DNA of 64,000 bases from Pseudobutyrivibrio sp. OR37. GTDB taxonomy: Bacteria; Bacillota; Clostridia; Lachnospirales; Lachnospiraceae. The position numbers and the translations under genes were made by a program. The notes under the pieces were generated by a model. That model ran no database searches. It saw only the letters and a program-made list of their open reading frames with translations, and had not been told where the DNA came from. The stretch spans positions 1 through 64,000 of the forward strand of contig NZ_FOQF01000022.1 of assembly GCF_900113655.1 (NCBI RefSeq), read 5' to 3'. Position 1 is the first letter of the stretch. Each line of letters opens with the position of its first letter. Positions 1 to 7,840 of the stretch are shown one piece after another.

Positions 1-1
1 A

Positions 2-205
2 ACTTATAAAATTAGGACCGCGGTTGAGCGAGACATTAATCACATCAAAGAAAACCTTTGCCTTGCTGGACGCAGAACTCAAAACGAAAAAACTCTTCAT
101 GCTGATCTGATACTTGCTGGAATAACTCAGCTTGTAACTGTCATTTTGGCTGATAAAATTAACCACCATGAATTTGTCCGTAGCCTGAAACCTTTAATCG
201 CTTAG
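2..205 (+). pseudogene. transposase C-terminal fragment, cut by window edge
   Basis: An open frame runs from the left edge to a TAG at 203-205 and gives about 67 residues. The segment beginning TAVERDINHIKENLC resembles the C-terminal part of IS1182/IS4-like DDE transposases, where a TAVER-type motif contains the last catalytic Glu and is followed by a helical tail. It is the only plus-strand coding sequence I can support in the window. The rest of the gene is outside the window, so I cannot say whether the element is intact or name its family with certainty. It lies about 135 bases from the broken 3' end of an effector gene, which suggests that the insertion event truncated that gene. Confidence 0.6.
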
Positions 206-340
206 GACTTACCAACTTCATAAGTCAGGCTTATTTAGTGCGCCTAAAATTATCTTTCAAAAGTAATTCCGCGCCTATGCGCGAAATATCCGATTTTATA
301 ATCAAGATTGCGGACGAGCATCAGCGAGTTTCGCAATTAC
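206..340. other. intergenic junction between transposase fragment and truncated effector
   Basis: No gene is visible. A short GC hairpin (CGCGC at 270-274, loop CTAT, GCGCG at 279-283) stands out against the AT-rich background. I could not identify both ends of an insertion sequence or a target-site duplication, because the left end of the element is outside the window. Confidence 0.4.
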
Positions 341-1252
341 CTAAGTGAACATAACATTTTCTAAAAATGCGCTTCGATATGGTTCCTCGGTAGTATAAAT
401 CAACACCTTTATATTTCTAACATCTTCATCATATCCTGCATCTCTAAGTGAGTTAATTACATCTCCTGTCAGAGGTTGGCTTCTTTTTTCATATTCTGCT
501 ATGTAAAAATCCTTTTCCGCTTTAGACCACTGGGTAGGGTCATCATTTCTAGCACTTAACGCATCAAAATATGCATCGCCGCTTTCTCTATAAAGAGTAG
601 TTAATCTATAATACGTATCCTCAGAGAAATTAGGATTGTTTATATTAAAATCCAAACCAGGTTTAGTAAACGTTTTTCCTCCAAGTCCAGGATAAGTTCC
701 TCCCACCATACATAGTGATCTTATGGCGAAGCCTTCATCAAACAGAGCTTTTGTAGATTCTTCTATTTCATCATATAGCTCTTCTTTGCCCTTCCAATAT
801 AGATAATTAGAATAGTCATGATTAGCAAGCATACTATGATAGGTGGCCATGGCACTATAATATATAGCCTCTATAGCATTGCCAGAAGCAGCTTTTTCAC
901 TATAGCTTGCAGCAAGCTCATCATTTTTTACTTTAGAATTCCAAGCGTCCTTCTTATTTTTAAGAATAACTTTTCCATCTAATACTTCATTTCCAACAGA
1001 TGTAGTTAAAATACCTAAATCTCTTACATCGCACTGATTTGCAGCCTTTAGGTAGCCTATAAAATTCAAATACTGATCCATGTTACTTTTAAGTACAGAA
1101 AAAGCTTCGCTTTTTAATTCATCTTTACTTACAAAATTTGAAACCGCTAAATAGGCAACATCAAGAGCCTCCTGATCTCGAGCTATTTTTTCTCTCATCA
1201 AGGTACATTGGGCACTTATTGCTGTTGGGTCTAAATATGATGATTCTGTCAT
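341..1252 (-). CDS. YLDP-family T7SS effector, C-terminally truncated
   Basis: This 303-residue protein starts MTESSYLDP and is collinear with the first about 390 residues of the metalloprotease effector at 2635-4545 and with the N-terminus of 36464-37990. The shared helical N-terminal domain has the pattern YLxPxxIxxxC, then SVGxEVLDG and LYWKxKxxxYDEIE. It is probably the secretion/targeting part, equivalent to LXG in other effectors. The protein ends right after the segment EPYRSAFLENV; in the paralogue this segment is followed by the zinc peptidase domain. No toxin domain is left. It follows a Lap1-like gene with a 4-base gap. I infer that it is a disarmed effector, broken by the event that placed the transposase sequence downstream. 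I am confident of the homology, less so of the mechanism. Confidence 0.75.
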   Translation of the reverse strand: MTESSYLDPTAISAQCTLMREKIARDQEALDVAYLAVSNFVSKDELKSEAFSVLKSNMDQYLNFIGYLKAANQCDVRDLGILTTSVGNEVLDGKVILKNKKDAWNSKVKNDELAASYSEKAASGNAIEAIYYSAMATYHSMLANHDYSNYLYWKGKEELYDEIEESTKALFDEGFAIRSLCMVGGTYPGLGGKTFTKPGLDFNINNPNFSEDTYYRLTTLYRESGDAYFDALSARNDDPTQWSKAEKDFYIAEYEKRSQPLTGDVINSLRDAGYDEDVRNIKVLIYTTEEPYRSAFLENVMFT

Positions 1253-1256
1253 TGTA

Positions 1257-1568
1257 TTAATCCCCCTTTACCCTTTCTCCATTTGCAAAAAAGCTTGCCA
1301 TCATTTCATCGTATTCCTTGAATTCTAATCCTGTGGCTCTAATGTTTTGAGCCTCAGTATCTAGTTTCTCACCAAGACTTTCAAGCAAAACCTCGCTCAT
1401 TGTGTAAGCCATATAGCTCTTTTCGTTGGCTGTTATTGTAGACTTTGAATCTATCTGATCTGACGCCAGGAAATCCGCTTCTAGATATGAAGCAGCCTGT
1501 GTATATTCGGCATCTGATGTTTCTACATCAGTTTGATTTACCTGTTTTTCTCCATCTGTCTGACTCAT
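1257..1568 (-). CDS. Lap1/DUF3130-like small T7SS partner protein
   Basis: A 103-residue predicted all-helical protein with a variable N-terminus, a conserved SKSTIxAN block near residue 41, and a C-terminal FKEYD (Phe83 to Asp87) that fits the FxxxD export motif described for Lap1 proteins (DUF3130), which escort LXG effectors to the T7SSb machine. Two paralogues in the window (4565-4858 and 37992-38309) keep the same spacing and motif and also lie directly upstream of YLxP effectors. The gene has a good AAAGGGAGA ribosome site and is followed after 4 bases by the truncated effector, so it probably served as its targeting partner. Assignment to DUF3130 is by pattern and context, not by a search. 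Confidence 0.7.
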   Translation of the reverse strand: MSQTDGEKQVNQTDVETSDAEYTQAASYLEADFLASDQIDSKSTITANEKSYMAYTMSEVLLESLGEKLDTEAQNIRATGLEFKEYDEMMASFFANGERVKGD

Positions 1569-1598
1569 TATTTTTCTCCCTTTTTCATGAATTCTTAA

Positions 1599-2018
1599 TT
1601 AAAAAAATGTTTTATAAAAAACTACATCCCTATTCAAGCTTGTCATTAGCTTTCTTCCATTTGTAGAAAGTTCAAATTGAAAAGACATACCCTCCATTGA
1701 AGTAGACAGCTCTACGAGATATTTGTATTTACCTTTATTTAGAAGGGTCACACTGGAAAAATCATAATCCGCTATTTTTTCACTTTCATCAAAGAATGAA
1801 TCCTTTTGTTCCACTGATACGCGATAAACGCCCTCATCATTCTCATAGAAATTAATGATGCATTTTCCATCTACTGACCTCCATGTACCCTTCATATCTT
1901 CCTGAAAGGTCTCTTCAGTAATGGAATCCTTTTTTAGATTTTCTGGCGTTGTGCCACATGCCATAAGTGAGAAACACAGGCATATGCAACAAATAATTAT
2001 TCCCAACTTTTTCATCAT
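1599..2018 (-). CDS. small lipoprotein, possible immunity protein
   Basis: A 139-residue protein with a signal peptide ending in an LMAC lipobox (Cys21), so it should be lipid-anchored on the outer face of the membrane. The mature part is short and predicted beta-rich (GTWRSVDGKCIINFYEN and following). It belongs to no family I recognise. It lies 19 bases downstream of the 194-residue gene that follows the metalloprotease effector. Extracellular lipoproteins next to T7SS effectors often protect against membrane- or wall-acting toxins, so an immunity role is possible but is only inferred from context. The start could be either of two adjacent ATG codons. Confidence 0.6.
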   Translation of the reverse strand: MMKKLGIIICCICLCFSLMACGTTPENLKKDSITEETFQEDMKGTWRSVDGKCIINFYENDEGVYRVSVEQKDSFFDESEKIADYDFSSVTLLNKGKYKYLVELSTSMEGMSFQFELSTNGRKLMTSLNRDVVFYKTFF

Positions 2019-2037
2019 TCGTTTCTCCGCTCTCTTT

Positions 2038-2622
2038 TTATCGTTTTAGCATATCAATAAAACCATTAACATTATCTAATTTCTCTACAGAATGAATATA
2101 GTATTTCTTTATTAATCTGTCTTTACTCATGAGCATGATTGTAGCTTCATACACTGGTATAGCCTCAGGACTGGCTTTCTGCTCAAGCTCGTTAATTATA
2201 CCGCCCAGGGCATCCTTTACATTACTCTTAAACTGCTCATCAATCTCTTCCTTGGCAAGAGTTGTATAATCCTCACCTACATTTCCATGCACATGAAACA
2301 GCCCATTTTCTGTAAAATCTACTATTGAAAAGCAAGAAATAAACATCTCACCTTTACGCTGTGCTGTCCTCAAAAAGACCCTATCAAGATTTTCTAATAC
2401 CACCGCTGCACTTTCTTCACAGTTTGGCTTGTTCAGCATCTGACCAATATCAAAACCAAATCTTTTGTTGCTATCAAATCTTTTTCTAATTAGCTTACCC
2501 CAGAATGGCTTTTGTAGATTTTCTTCCTCAAGCGGGTAGTCATATAAAAATGACTGTATATATTCATCTGGTATTTGCTCTAATTTTTCAGCATATGCAT
2601 TTCTTACTGCACTTACTTCCAT
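2038..2622 (-). CDS. hypothetical protein, candidate immunity to metalloprotease effector
   Basis: A 194-residue soluble protein with no signal peptide or membrane segment and no family I recognise. It begins 12 bases after the stop codon of the zinc metalloprotease effector, the usual place for a cognate immunity gene in T7SS cassettes. The composition is acidic with a helical N-terminal part, followed by a mixed alpha/beta part (segments FISCFSIVDFTENGLFHVHG and YEATIMLMSKDRLIKKYYI). The immunity role is inferred from position only. Confidence 0.55.
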   Translation of the reverse strand: MEVSAVRNAYAEKLEQIPDEYIQSFLYDYPLEEENLQKPFWGKLIRKRFDSNKRFGFDIGQMLNKPNCEESAAVVLENLDRVFLRTAQRKGEMFISCFSIVDFTENGLFHVHGNVGEDYTTLAKEEIDEQFKSNVKDALGGIINELEQKASPEAIPVYEATIMLMSKDRLIKKYYIHSVEKLDNVNGFIDMLKR

Positions 2623-2634
2623 ATCATAATCCTC

Positions 2635-4545
2635 CTATGCAGCCGCATCCATTTCCTTAACTATTTCTTCAAATATTTCCTTCGTTTCTTCGCTGTAGCC
2701 ATTATATCCATCCATACCAAAGTCGGCTCCAGTCATATGTGCAGACATACTTTCAGCAAAAAATTCATTTTCTTGTAAGCCTGAATAAATTACATTACCA
2801 TTACTATCATACTTAATTACAGCTTTATCATTTGAGTCAAGATCACTTTCTAACCAATAAGTACTTTCATAGGTTGTTCCATCTGACCTTGTTTGTTCAG
2901 ATACTGCCTCATGACCCCAATTTACCCTCAATGTATTTCCTGTGTAACCACCATATACATCGGACATTTCATTTATTACATCTTCTTTTACATCTTCAAC
3001 AACCTCTGAATAATATCCTTGATAAGTAACGTTACCATTAAATGAAGGTGTAGCATTAGGATCATAGTTTGTGGTGTTCATTATTTCATTTGTTATAGTT
3101 TCCACTATCTTTTTCTGCTCTTCCTTGGTATAGCCTTCATCTGCTATTGTTTCATAGACAGCGTCTTCAATCTTTTGTCTTACTTCTTTCTGTAATGTAT
3201 CATCTAGAGTTGTGCCATTTGCATTGGAGTAAGAGTTTGATTTCCATTTAAAATGATCATCAATGCCATGACTCATTTCATGGAAATATGTTCTATAATC
3301 ATTTTCACTGGCATCAGAAGCATCCCCCATATCATCAACATTGATGTATATGCCATGACACCATTCATAAGAACTTGAGGAATGAATATCCTCTACTTTA
3401 ACGTACTGAACATTTTCCAAAAATACCGACTTGTATGGTTCATCAGCAGTGTAGGCAAGCAATTTAATATTATTTACATGGTCATCATATCCTTCATTTA
3501 TCATTGGCAAAAGGTTATGAGTCATAGCCCTAGCTTCGTCCAGATGATAAATATCATAGTATGCAACCGCTGCTGCAGTTCTTTCATTGCTAAGCTTTTT
3601 CATTGATATTTTTCCATTATCAAACTTATCAAAATCCTCTTTTGCCTCTGCTGCATCAGTAACATTATTTATAAAATTATCCTTAAACCTAGGTGGTGCT
3701 GTATATACTCTTGCTTTTAAATCTATTGCCTCATCATCTGACAATTTTTTAGTAGCTTTTGCAAGTGCTTCTGCATCGTCTGGATGCAAAGCTTCATAAT
3801 ATTCAACTATCAGCTCTTTTTGTTCGTCTGTAAGATCGTCGATATCTATAGTATTGCTTGTAACCTTATAATATAAATCCGCTACATCTTCTACAGCACC
3901 AAAGCGTTTTGCCATTTTTCCCTTCATACTATCTGTTGCAAGGGTATTATTAACATCTGTGCTAAGCCCCTTTGAATTTGGTCTGCTAGGGTCCTTTACA
4001 CAATATGACCTGCTGGTTGCGCTTCCAGAGAACAATCCACTGGTAGCTCCTTCTATCTCATCATATTTGTCAGATTTGCGCTTCCAGTATAAATATGTTA
4101 AATAATCAAACCCTGCTAAAGTCGAAAAGCTCGATCCAATTTGGCTATAACTGTTAGCCAGCATAATATCTGTTGTAGATGCTGCTAAACCATAGTAATA
4201 ATTTGCTGTGTTTTCGTTGTTTGTTTTTGAATCCCAAGCAGCCTTCATTTTAGGCACGATAACGGAACCATCTAATACCTCTGAGCCCACAGAGCTTTTT
4301 AATGTTTCGAAATCAGCTTTATCTGATTCATTAGCATTTTTTAATCTAGTTATAATCGTTAAATATGGCCTAAAAGATGATTTTAGCGCATCGAATGCAT
4401 CACTTTTAATTGATGTATCATTTATAAACGAATCTACCGCAGTGTACGCCACGCTTAGGGCGCTATTATCCGTGTCTATCTCAGTTATTGCCGCACTACA
4501 CTGAGATTTAATTGTCGATGGATCCAAATAGTCTTTTTCTAACAT
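2635..4545 (-). CDS. YLDP-family T7SS effector with zinc metalloprotease domain
   Basis: This 636-residue protein has a helical N-terminal domain (about residues 1-200, starting MLEKDYLDPSTIKSQC), a linker, and a C-terminal gluzincin-type domain. The zinc signature is HEMSH at residues 422-426 followed by GID. A downstream EFFAES (Glu594, Glu598) is a good candidate for the third zinc ligand. Between them lies a DVYGGYTGN...WGH...YW pattern seen in toxin-associated peptidase domains of the anthrax-lethal-factor/PPEP-like kind. The Lap1-like (4565-4858) and DUF3958-like (4871-5218) genes immediately upstream fit the two-partner arrangement of LXG exports. The N-terminus is not a classical LXG domain. 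The target is unknown. Peptidase activity is well supported by motifs; toxin function is inferred. Confidence 0.75.
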   Translation of the reverse strand: MLEKDYLDPSTIKSQCSAAITEIDTDNSALSVAYTAVDSFINDTSIKSDAFDALKSSFRPYLTIITRLKNANESDKADFETLKSSVGSEVLDGSVIVPKMKAAWDSKTNNENTANYYYGLAASTTDIMLANSYSQIGSSFSTLAGFDYLTYLYWKRKSDKYDEIEGATSGLFSGSATSRSYCVKDPSRPNSKGLSTDVNNTLATDSMKGKMAKRFGAVEDVADLYYKVTSNTIDIDDLTDEQKELIVEYYEALHPDDAEALAKATKKLSDDEAIDLKARVYTAPPRFKDNFINNVTDAAEAKEDFDKFDNGKISMKKLSNERTAAAVAYYDIYHLDEARAMTHNLLPMINEGYDDHVNNIKLLAYTADEPYKSVFLENVQYVKVEDIHSSSSYEWCHGIYINVDDMGDASDASENDYRTYFHEMSHGIDDHFKWKSNSYSNANGTTLDDTLQKEVRQKIEDAVYETIADEGYTKEEQKKIVETITNEIMNTTNYDPNATPSFNGNVTYQGYYSEVVEDVKEDVINEMSDVYGGYTGNTLRVNWGHEAVSEQTRSDGTTYESTYWLESDLDSNDKAVIKYDSNGNVIYSGLQENEFFAESMSAHMTGADFGMDGYNGYSEETKEIFEEIVKEMDAAA

Positions 4546-4564
4546 TATTCTCTCCTTTTCATAA

Positions 4565-4858
4565 CTATCTCTCGCCTAATTCCCAAAATCCTGAAAGCAT
4601 CTCATCATATTGTTTAAAATCCTCTCCCAAAGATTCAATGTTTGATGCTTCAGCATCCAGAGTTTCACCCAAACTCTGCAATAATAATTGTCCTTCTAAG
4701 TATGCCTGTTTTCCATTTCCATTGGCGGAAATAGTACTCTTACTGTCTTTTGAAGACAGGTCCTTCATCTCGAGGTAGCTTGCCGCACTATCCACGGATG
4801 AAGATTGGGTATTTACATTTGATTGGCTAACATTTATTGTTGGATTGTTTCCACTCAT
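4565..4858 (-). CDS. Lap1/DUF3130-like small T7SS partner protein
   Basis: A 97-residue helical protein with the conserved SKSTISAN block (residues 39-46) and a C-terminal FKQYD (Phe81 to Asp85), matching the FxxxD motif of Lap1 targeting factors. The first about 25 residues are Ser/Asn-rich and probably unstructured. It lies 19 bases upstream of the metalloprotease effector and 12 bases downstream of a coiled-coil DUF3958/Lap2-like gene. In characterised systems the two partners bind the effector N-terminus to form an export-competent complex; here that is inferred from motif and order. Confidence 0.75.
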   Translation of the reverse strand: MSGNNPTINVSQSNVNTQSSSVDSAASYLEMKDLSSKDSKSTISANGNGKQAYLEGQLLLQSLGETLDAEASNIESLGEDFKQYDEMLSGFWELGER

Positions 4859-4870
4859 TACTCTCCCTAC

Positions 4871-5218
4871 CTACTTCCTTTCATCTTCCTCTGATTCAAG
4901 CTTTTTTGTGATACTATCTCTTTTAGCAGTAATCTCGTTCAAAGATTTTTTGAACTCATGATCCGCCTCATCAGCATATTTCGTGCTGGCTTCCTTCATC
5001 TGCTGCAACACATCATTCTTCTCCTCCAAAATACTTGCTAGCTTTGGATCACCGTGCGCAGCTTCTAACATCTCATCGCTCTTTTGCATCTGCTGTCTTC
5101 TAATAACATCATGCTCTTCCAGCTCTTTAAAGAATTTTTTATATGAAGCTCTTAAAGTTTCCTCCTTTTCTTCCAATTCCCTAAGTTCTTTTTTTAGAGC
5201 TAATTTCTCATCTGACAT
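4871..5218 (-). CDS. coiled-coil Lap2/DUF3958-like partner protein
   Basis: A 115-residue, highly charged protein that is almost entirely heptad-like helix, rich in Lys, Glu and Leu, with no membrane segment. Length, composition and position directly upstream of a Lap1-like gene and an effector match DUF3958 (Lap2) targeting factors. It has a clear GGAGGAATAATT ribosome site. It is the only Lap2-like gene in the window: the other two YLxP effectors have a Lap1 partner but no Lap2. A generic coiled-coil protein cannot be excluded without a profile search. Confidence 0.6.
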   Translation of the reverse strand: MSDEKLALKKELRELEEKEETLRASYKKFFKELEEHDVIRRQQMQKSDEMLEAAHGDPKLASILEEKNDVLQQMKEASTKYADEADHEFKKSLNEITAKRDSITKKLESEEDERK

Positions 5219-5290
5219 TAATTATTCCTCCACTTTATTGTTTAACTAATCAACCATCCCTTATTTTCTGTAAGATGTGCCTCGACTGGA

Positions 5291-5794
5291 TTATCCTAAC
5301 TCTAGTCCATATTTTTCACGTGCTATTTTTTGGCAACGTTCAAACCAATGATCAAAAGAATCATAATCTTGTCTATAGACTTCTTTATTATCTTCAATTA
5401 GCTTGTTCACGCGAGCCATTATTTCATCAATGTCAATATTAAACTCTGCTGTTCCTTCTTTTTCTTTTTTTACCTGATAGAAAATAATATTTAAAAGTAA
5501 ATCTAAACTTCCAACTTTAGCACTTGAGACCCTTGTTAATGCCTCAATACCATCAGCAAATCCTCTATCATAACCTCCATCAGGATCATTCTTATAGCAG
5601 TTATGAATTGCATCTACCACCGCATAATAATTATGCCCTGCACCTGGACGCATTTCCACCTTGCATGGCCCTATTCCTGATAACATTGGTAAGTATGCAA
5701 CATTACATCCTTTTTCTCCTGACATATACTTTTTATTAATCCTACGAGTCATTCGCTCAGTATATTCTACTAAATCTTCATATGTTTTAATCAT
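5291..5794 (-). CDS. orphan immunity-like protein, paralogue 1 of 3
   Basis: A 167-residue soluble protein of a family I cannot name. It is nearly identical over most of its length to 7328-7828, and its central block (RPGAGHNYYAVVDAIHNCYK, then GGYDRGFADG and VSSAKVGSL) is shared with 6505-7038. The three copies stand in tandem, each immediately preceded on its coding strand by what looks like the 3' end of a lost toxin gene. This arrangement suggests immunity proteins kept after loss of their toxins. No catalytic motif is visible. The toxin link rests on the scar sequence at 5807-5970. Confidence 0.6.
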   Translation of the reverse strand: MIKTYEDLVEYTERMTRRINKKYMSGEKGCNVAYLPMLSGIGPCKVEMRPGAGHNYYAVVDAIHNCYKNDPDGGYDRGFADGIEALTRVSSAKVGSLDLLLNIIFYQVKKEKEGTAEFNIDIDEIMARVNKLIEDNKEVYRQDYDSFDHWFERCQKIAREKYGLELG

Positions 5795-5806
5795 AATATT
5801 TTTCTA

Positions 5807-5970
5807 CTATTCTAATTTGGAAATAGTGTAATCAACCCTAGTTGTTTACAGATGGCATACTAATATTTGAACCATTAAATGGTACCTCTGTTGTGATCAT
5901 ATAGGCTCCACCTAAATTATTCATTGGAACACCAGATAAAACATTTTCGCCAAATTGATGAAAATCATTT
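5807..5970 (-). pseudogene. 3'-end remnant of a lost effector gene
   Basis: Read on the minus strand, this stretch gives GENVLSGVPMNNLGGAYMIT and onward to a stop. After a one-base frame change it continues VDYTISKLE and a TAG at 5807-5809. The terminal nonapeptide matches VGYVISKLE, which ends a similar fragment before paralogue 3. No start codon or ribosome site belongs to it, and in-frame stops lie just upstream. I read it as the residual C-terminus of a polymorphic toxin whose immunity gene (5291-5794) survives. Confidence 0.45.
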
Positions 5971-5971
5971 T

Positions 5972-6529
5972 TTAATCCTTTTTATAAACTTTATCCCATG
6001 TGTATTTTCTACTATGAAGAAATCCATCATTCTGTAACCAATCGAGTATTTTACCTTGGATATTTTCAGACTTCATAAGGGTATATATATCATCCGGGGT
6101 TCTGTGTCCATCTTGCTTTTCTTTATACATTTCAGAAAGACGTTTTCTGTATTCTTTTGTCTCACTAATATACATAGATGGAAATTTAGGTTGGCGTACT
6201 TCTATTCCATATTTATATATTCCAATTATACCGATAGATTTTGATTCAATCACTTCCTCTATGAAAGTTCTATAGAATTTTTCTGTTAACACATTTCTAG
6301 GATCATCTTCTTTCCTATCATTACTTATTTGCATTACAGGTATTTTTAATAACTTTCCATTCAACAAAATACAGGCTATATATGCTGTATCTCTGTAATC
6401 AGTTGTTGAGCCTCTATCATGCCCCGTCCACGCAAAAGCTATTCCATTTCTTGGAATGGTCCACTTTTTAATTACAAACTTTTTAAAAAGCAATAATCTA
6501 ACTTCTATATACTCTTCATTTTTATACAT
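5972..6529 (-). CDS. hypothetical protein, possible immunity protein
   Basis: A 185-residue soluble protein from the ATG at 6529; a TTG six bases further upstream would add two residues. It has no signal peptide and no motif I recognise. A segment IPRNGIAFAWTGHDRGSTTD and a basic C-terminal half (YRKRLSEMYKEKQDGHR) are the most distinctive parts. It overlaps the 3' end of the upstream immunity-like paralogue (6505-7038) by 25 bases, so the two are probably co-translated. No clear Shine-Dalgarno sequence precedes it. Context suggests another member of the immunity array; function unknown. Confidence 0.5.
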   Translation of the reverse strand: MYKNEEYIEVRLLLFKKFVIKKWTIPRNGIAFAWTGHDRGSTTDYRDTAYIACILLNGKLLKIPVMQISNDRKEDDPRNVLTEKFYRTFIEEVIESKSIGIIGIYKYGIEVRQPKFPSMYISETKEYRKRLSEMYKEKQDGHRTPDDIYTLMKSENIQGKILDWLQNDGFLHSRKYTWDKVYKKD

Positions 6530-7038
6530 TTGCAAATCGCAGAATAAATCCTGCGCTGGTGCTGTGCATAATCTTTTCTGTATACCTCGCGATTTTCACA
6601 TATCAATGCATTAATTTTAGCTATCATATCGTCAATATCAATTTTGAAAGCTGCTGTACCGTCCTTTTCTTTATCTAATTGATAGAAAAGAATTCTCAGT
6701 AATTGCTCTAAGCTACCAACTTTTGCTGATGATACGCTAATTAAAGCATATAAGCCATCAGCATATCCTTTGTCGTATCCGCCCTGAGGGTTCTTTTTAT
6801 AACAATTATGAATAGCATCCACCACTTCAAAAAAATCATGTCCAGCGCCAGGTTTTTTTTCCATTTTATAAGTTGCTATACCTGATAGTATTGCTAAATA
6901 GGCAATCTTGTTTCCTTTTTTATAATTATTATTTATATTTTCAACCGAACTCTCCACATAATTTGAGAACTCAAACACTTCTAGCGCTTTTACATCTATG
7001 CCTAACACTTCGGCCAATTGTCTATCTAAATCGTCCAT
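6505..7038 (-). CDS. orphan immunity-like protein, paralogue 2 of 3
   Basis: A 177-residue protein starting MDDLDRQLAEVLG. I choose the ATG at 7038 because an ideal AGGAGG lies just upstream with 5-base spacing. The open frame extends upstream to 7218, but that part looks like a fused toxin remnant. The central block (KPGAGHDFFEVVDAIHNCYK, GGYDKGYADG, VSSAKVGSL) and the C-terminal helices are shared with 5291-5794 and 7328-7828, at lower identity than those two share with each other. The function is unknown. An immunity role is inferred from the repeated arrangement with toxin remnants. Confidence 0.6.
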   Translation of the reverse strand: MDDLDRQLAEVLGIDVKALEVFEFSNYVESSVENINNNYKKGNKIAYLAILSGIATYKMEKKPGAGHDFFEVVDAIHNCYKKNPQGGYDKGYADGLYALISVSSAKVGSLEQLLRILFYQLDKEKDGTAAFKIDIDDMIAKINALICENREVYRKDYAQHQRRIYSAICKCIKMKSI

Positions 7039-7218
7039 ATAAACCTCCTGTTGAAAACATGTTATAGTATAATTTATCCCATCGCGAATACCTACTAAAT
7101 CACGAGTTCCGCTTGAAATAGGATTGCTTATTATATCTCTCAACGGTTTGTGAGTTATTTCAAGCTCTCCACTTAACAGTTTTCCACCTGACACAAAATA
7201 ATCCATATATGAACCCAA
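7039..7218 (-). pseudogene. toxin 3'-end remnant in frame with immunity gene
   Basis: The open frame continues 60 residues upstream of the immunity start at 7038. Its end (GTRDLVGIRDGINYTITC) aligns with the toxin tail before paralogue 3 (SYELVGRVDGVGYVISK). No start codon with a ribosome site precedes this piece, only a TTG after an in-frame stop. The toxin stop codon seems to have been lost, so the remnant runs in frame into the immunity coding sequence across its own AGGAGG site. Confidence 0.45.
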
Positions 7219-7283
7219 GTTGACCGTATTGCATCTTCACCATCTACAACAATTTGCTACTTTTCCTACATAATGAATAATAA

Positions 7284-7308
7284 AGGCAACTAAATTTACT
7301 AGCTGCCT
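7284..7308 (-). terminator. intrinsic terminator after immunity-like paralogue 3
   Basis: On the minus strand AGGCAGCTA pairs with TAGTTGCCT (one G-U pair) around a 7-base loop, followed by TTTATTATT. It lies about 20 bases after the stop codon of 7328-7828 and should end that transcript. Confidence 0.6.
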
Positions 7309-7327
7309 CTATACATATTAGCATCAA

Positions 7328-7828
7328 TTACCCTAACTCAAGTCCATATTTTTCACGTGCTATTTTTTGGCAACGTTCATACCAATGATCGAAGGAAGCA
7401 TAATCTTGTCTATAGACTTCTTTATTATCTTCAATTAGCTTGTTCACGCGAGCCATTATTTCATCAATGTCAACATTAAACTCTGCTGTTCCTTCTTTTT
7501 CTTTGTCAAGTTGATAGAAAATTATATTGAAAAGATTTGCTAAGCTAGCTACTTTTGCACTTGAGACCCTTGTTAATGCCTCAATACCATCAGCAAATCC
7601 TCTATCATAACCTCCATCAGGATCATTCTTATAGCAGTTATGAATTGCATCTACCACCGCATAATAATTATGCCCTGCACCTGGACGCATTTCCACCTTG
7701 CATGGCCCTATTCCTGATAACATTGGTAAGTATGCAACATTACAACCTTTCTCTCCTGTCATATACTTCTTATGAATAATTCGCACTAATTCCTCTGTAT
7801 CTTCAACTAATTCTTCGTATTGTGTCAT
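7328..7828 (-). CDS. orphan immunity-like protein, paralogue 3 of 3
   Basis: A 166-residue protein nearly identical to 5291-5794 from about residue 20 to the C-terminus, also at nucleotide level, with differences concentrated at the N-terminus and in a short patch around residues 95-105. This points to recent duplication or gene conversion. The family is not one I recognise, and no catalytic motif or membrane segment is visible. It follows a toxin 3'-end scar (7841-7921) and ends at an intrinsic terminator. It is probably an immunity protein whose toxin has been lost. Confidence 0.6.
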   Translation of the reverse strand: MTQYEELVEDTEELVRIIHKKYMTGEKGCNVAYLPMLSGIGPCKVEMRPGAGHNYYAVVDAIHNCYKNDPDGGYDRGFADGIEALTRVSSAKVASLANLFNIIFYQLDKEKEGTAEFNVDIDEIMARVNKLIEDNKEVYRQDYASFDHWYERCQKIAREKYGLELG

Positions 7829-7840
7829 AATATTTAACTC

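Noticed and set aside
270-283. GC hairpin as terminal inverted repeat of the insertion element
   Set aside because: It is internal, only 5 bases per arm, and the other end of the element is outside the window, so it cannot be tested.
5219-5290. Short minus-strand frame ending GWLIS as a fourth toxin tail before the Lap2-like gene
   Set aside because: Only about 15 codons, bounded by a stop, with no similarity to the other tails.
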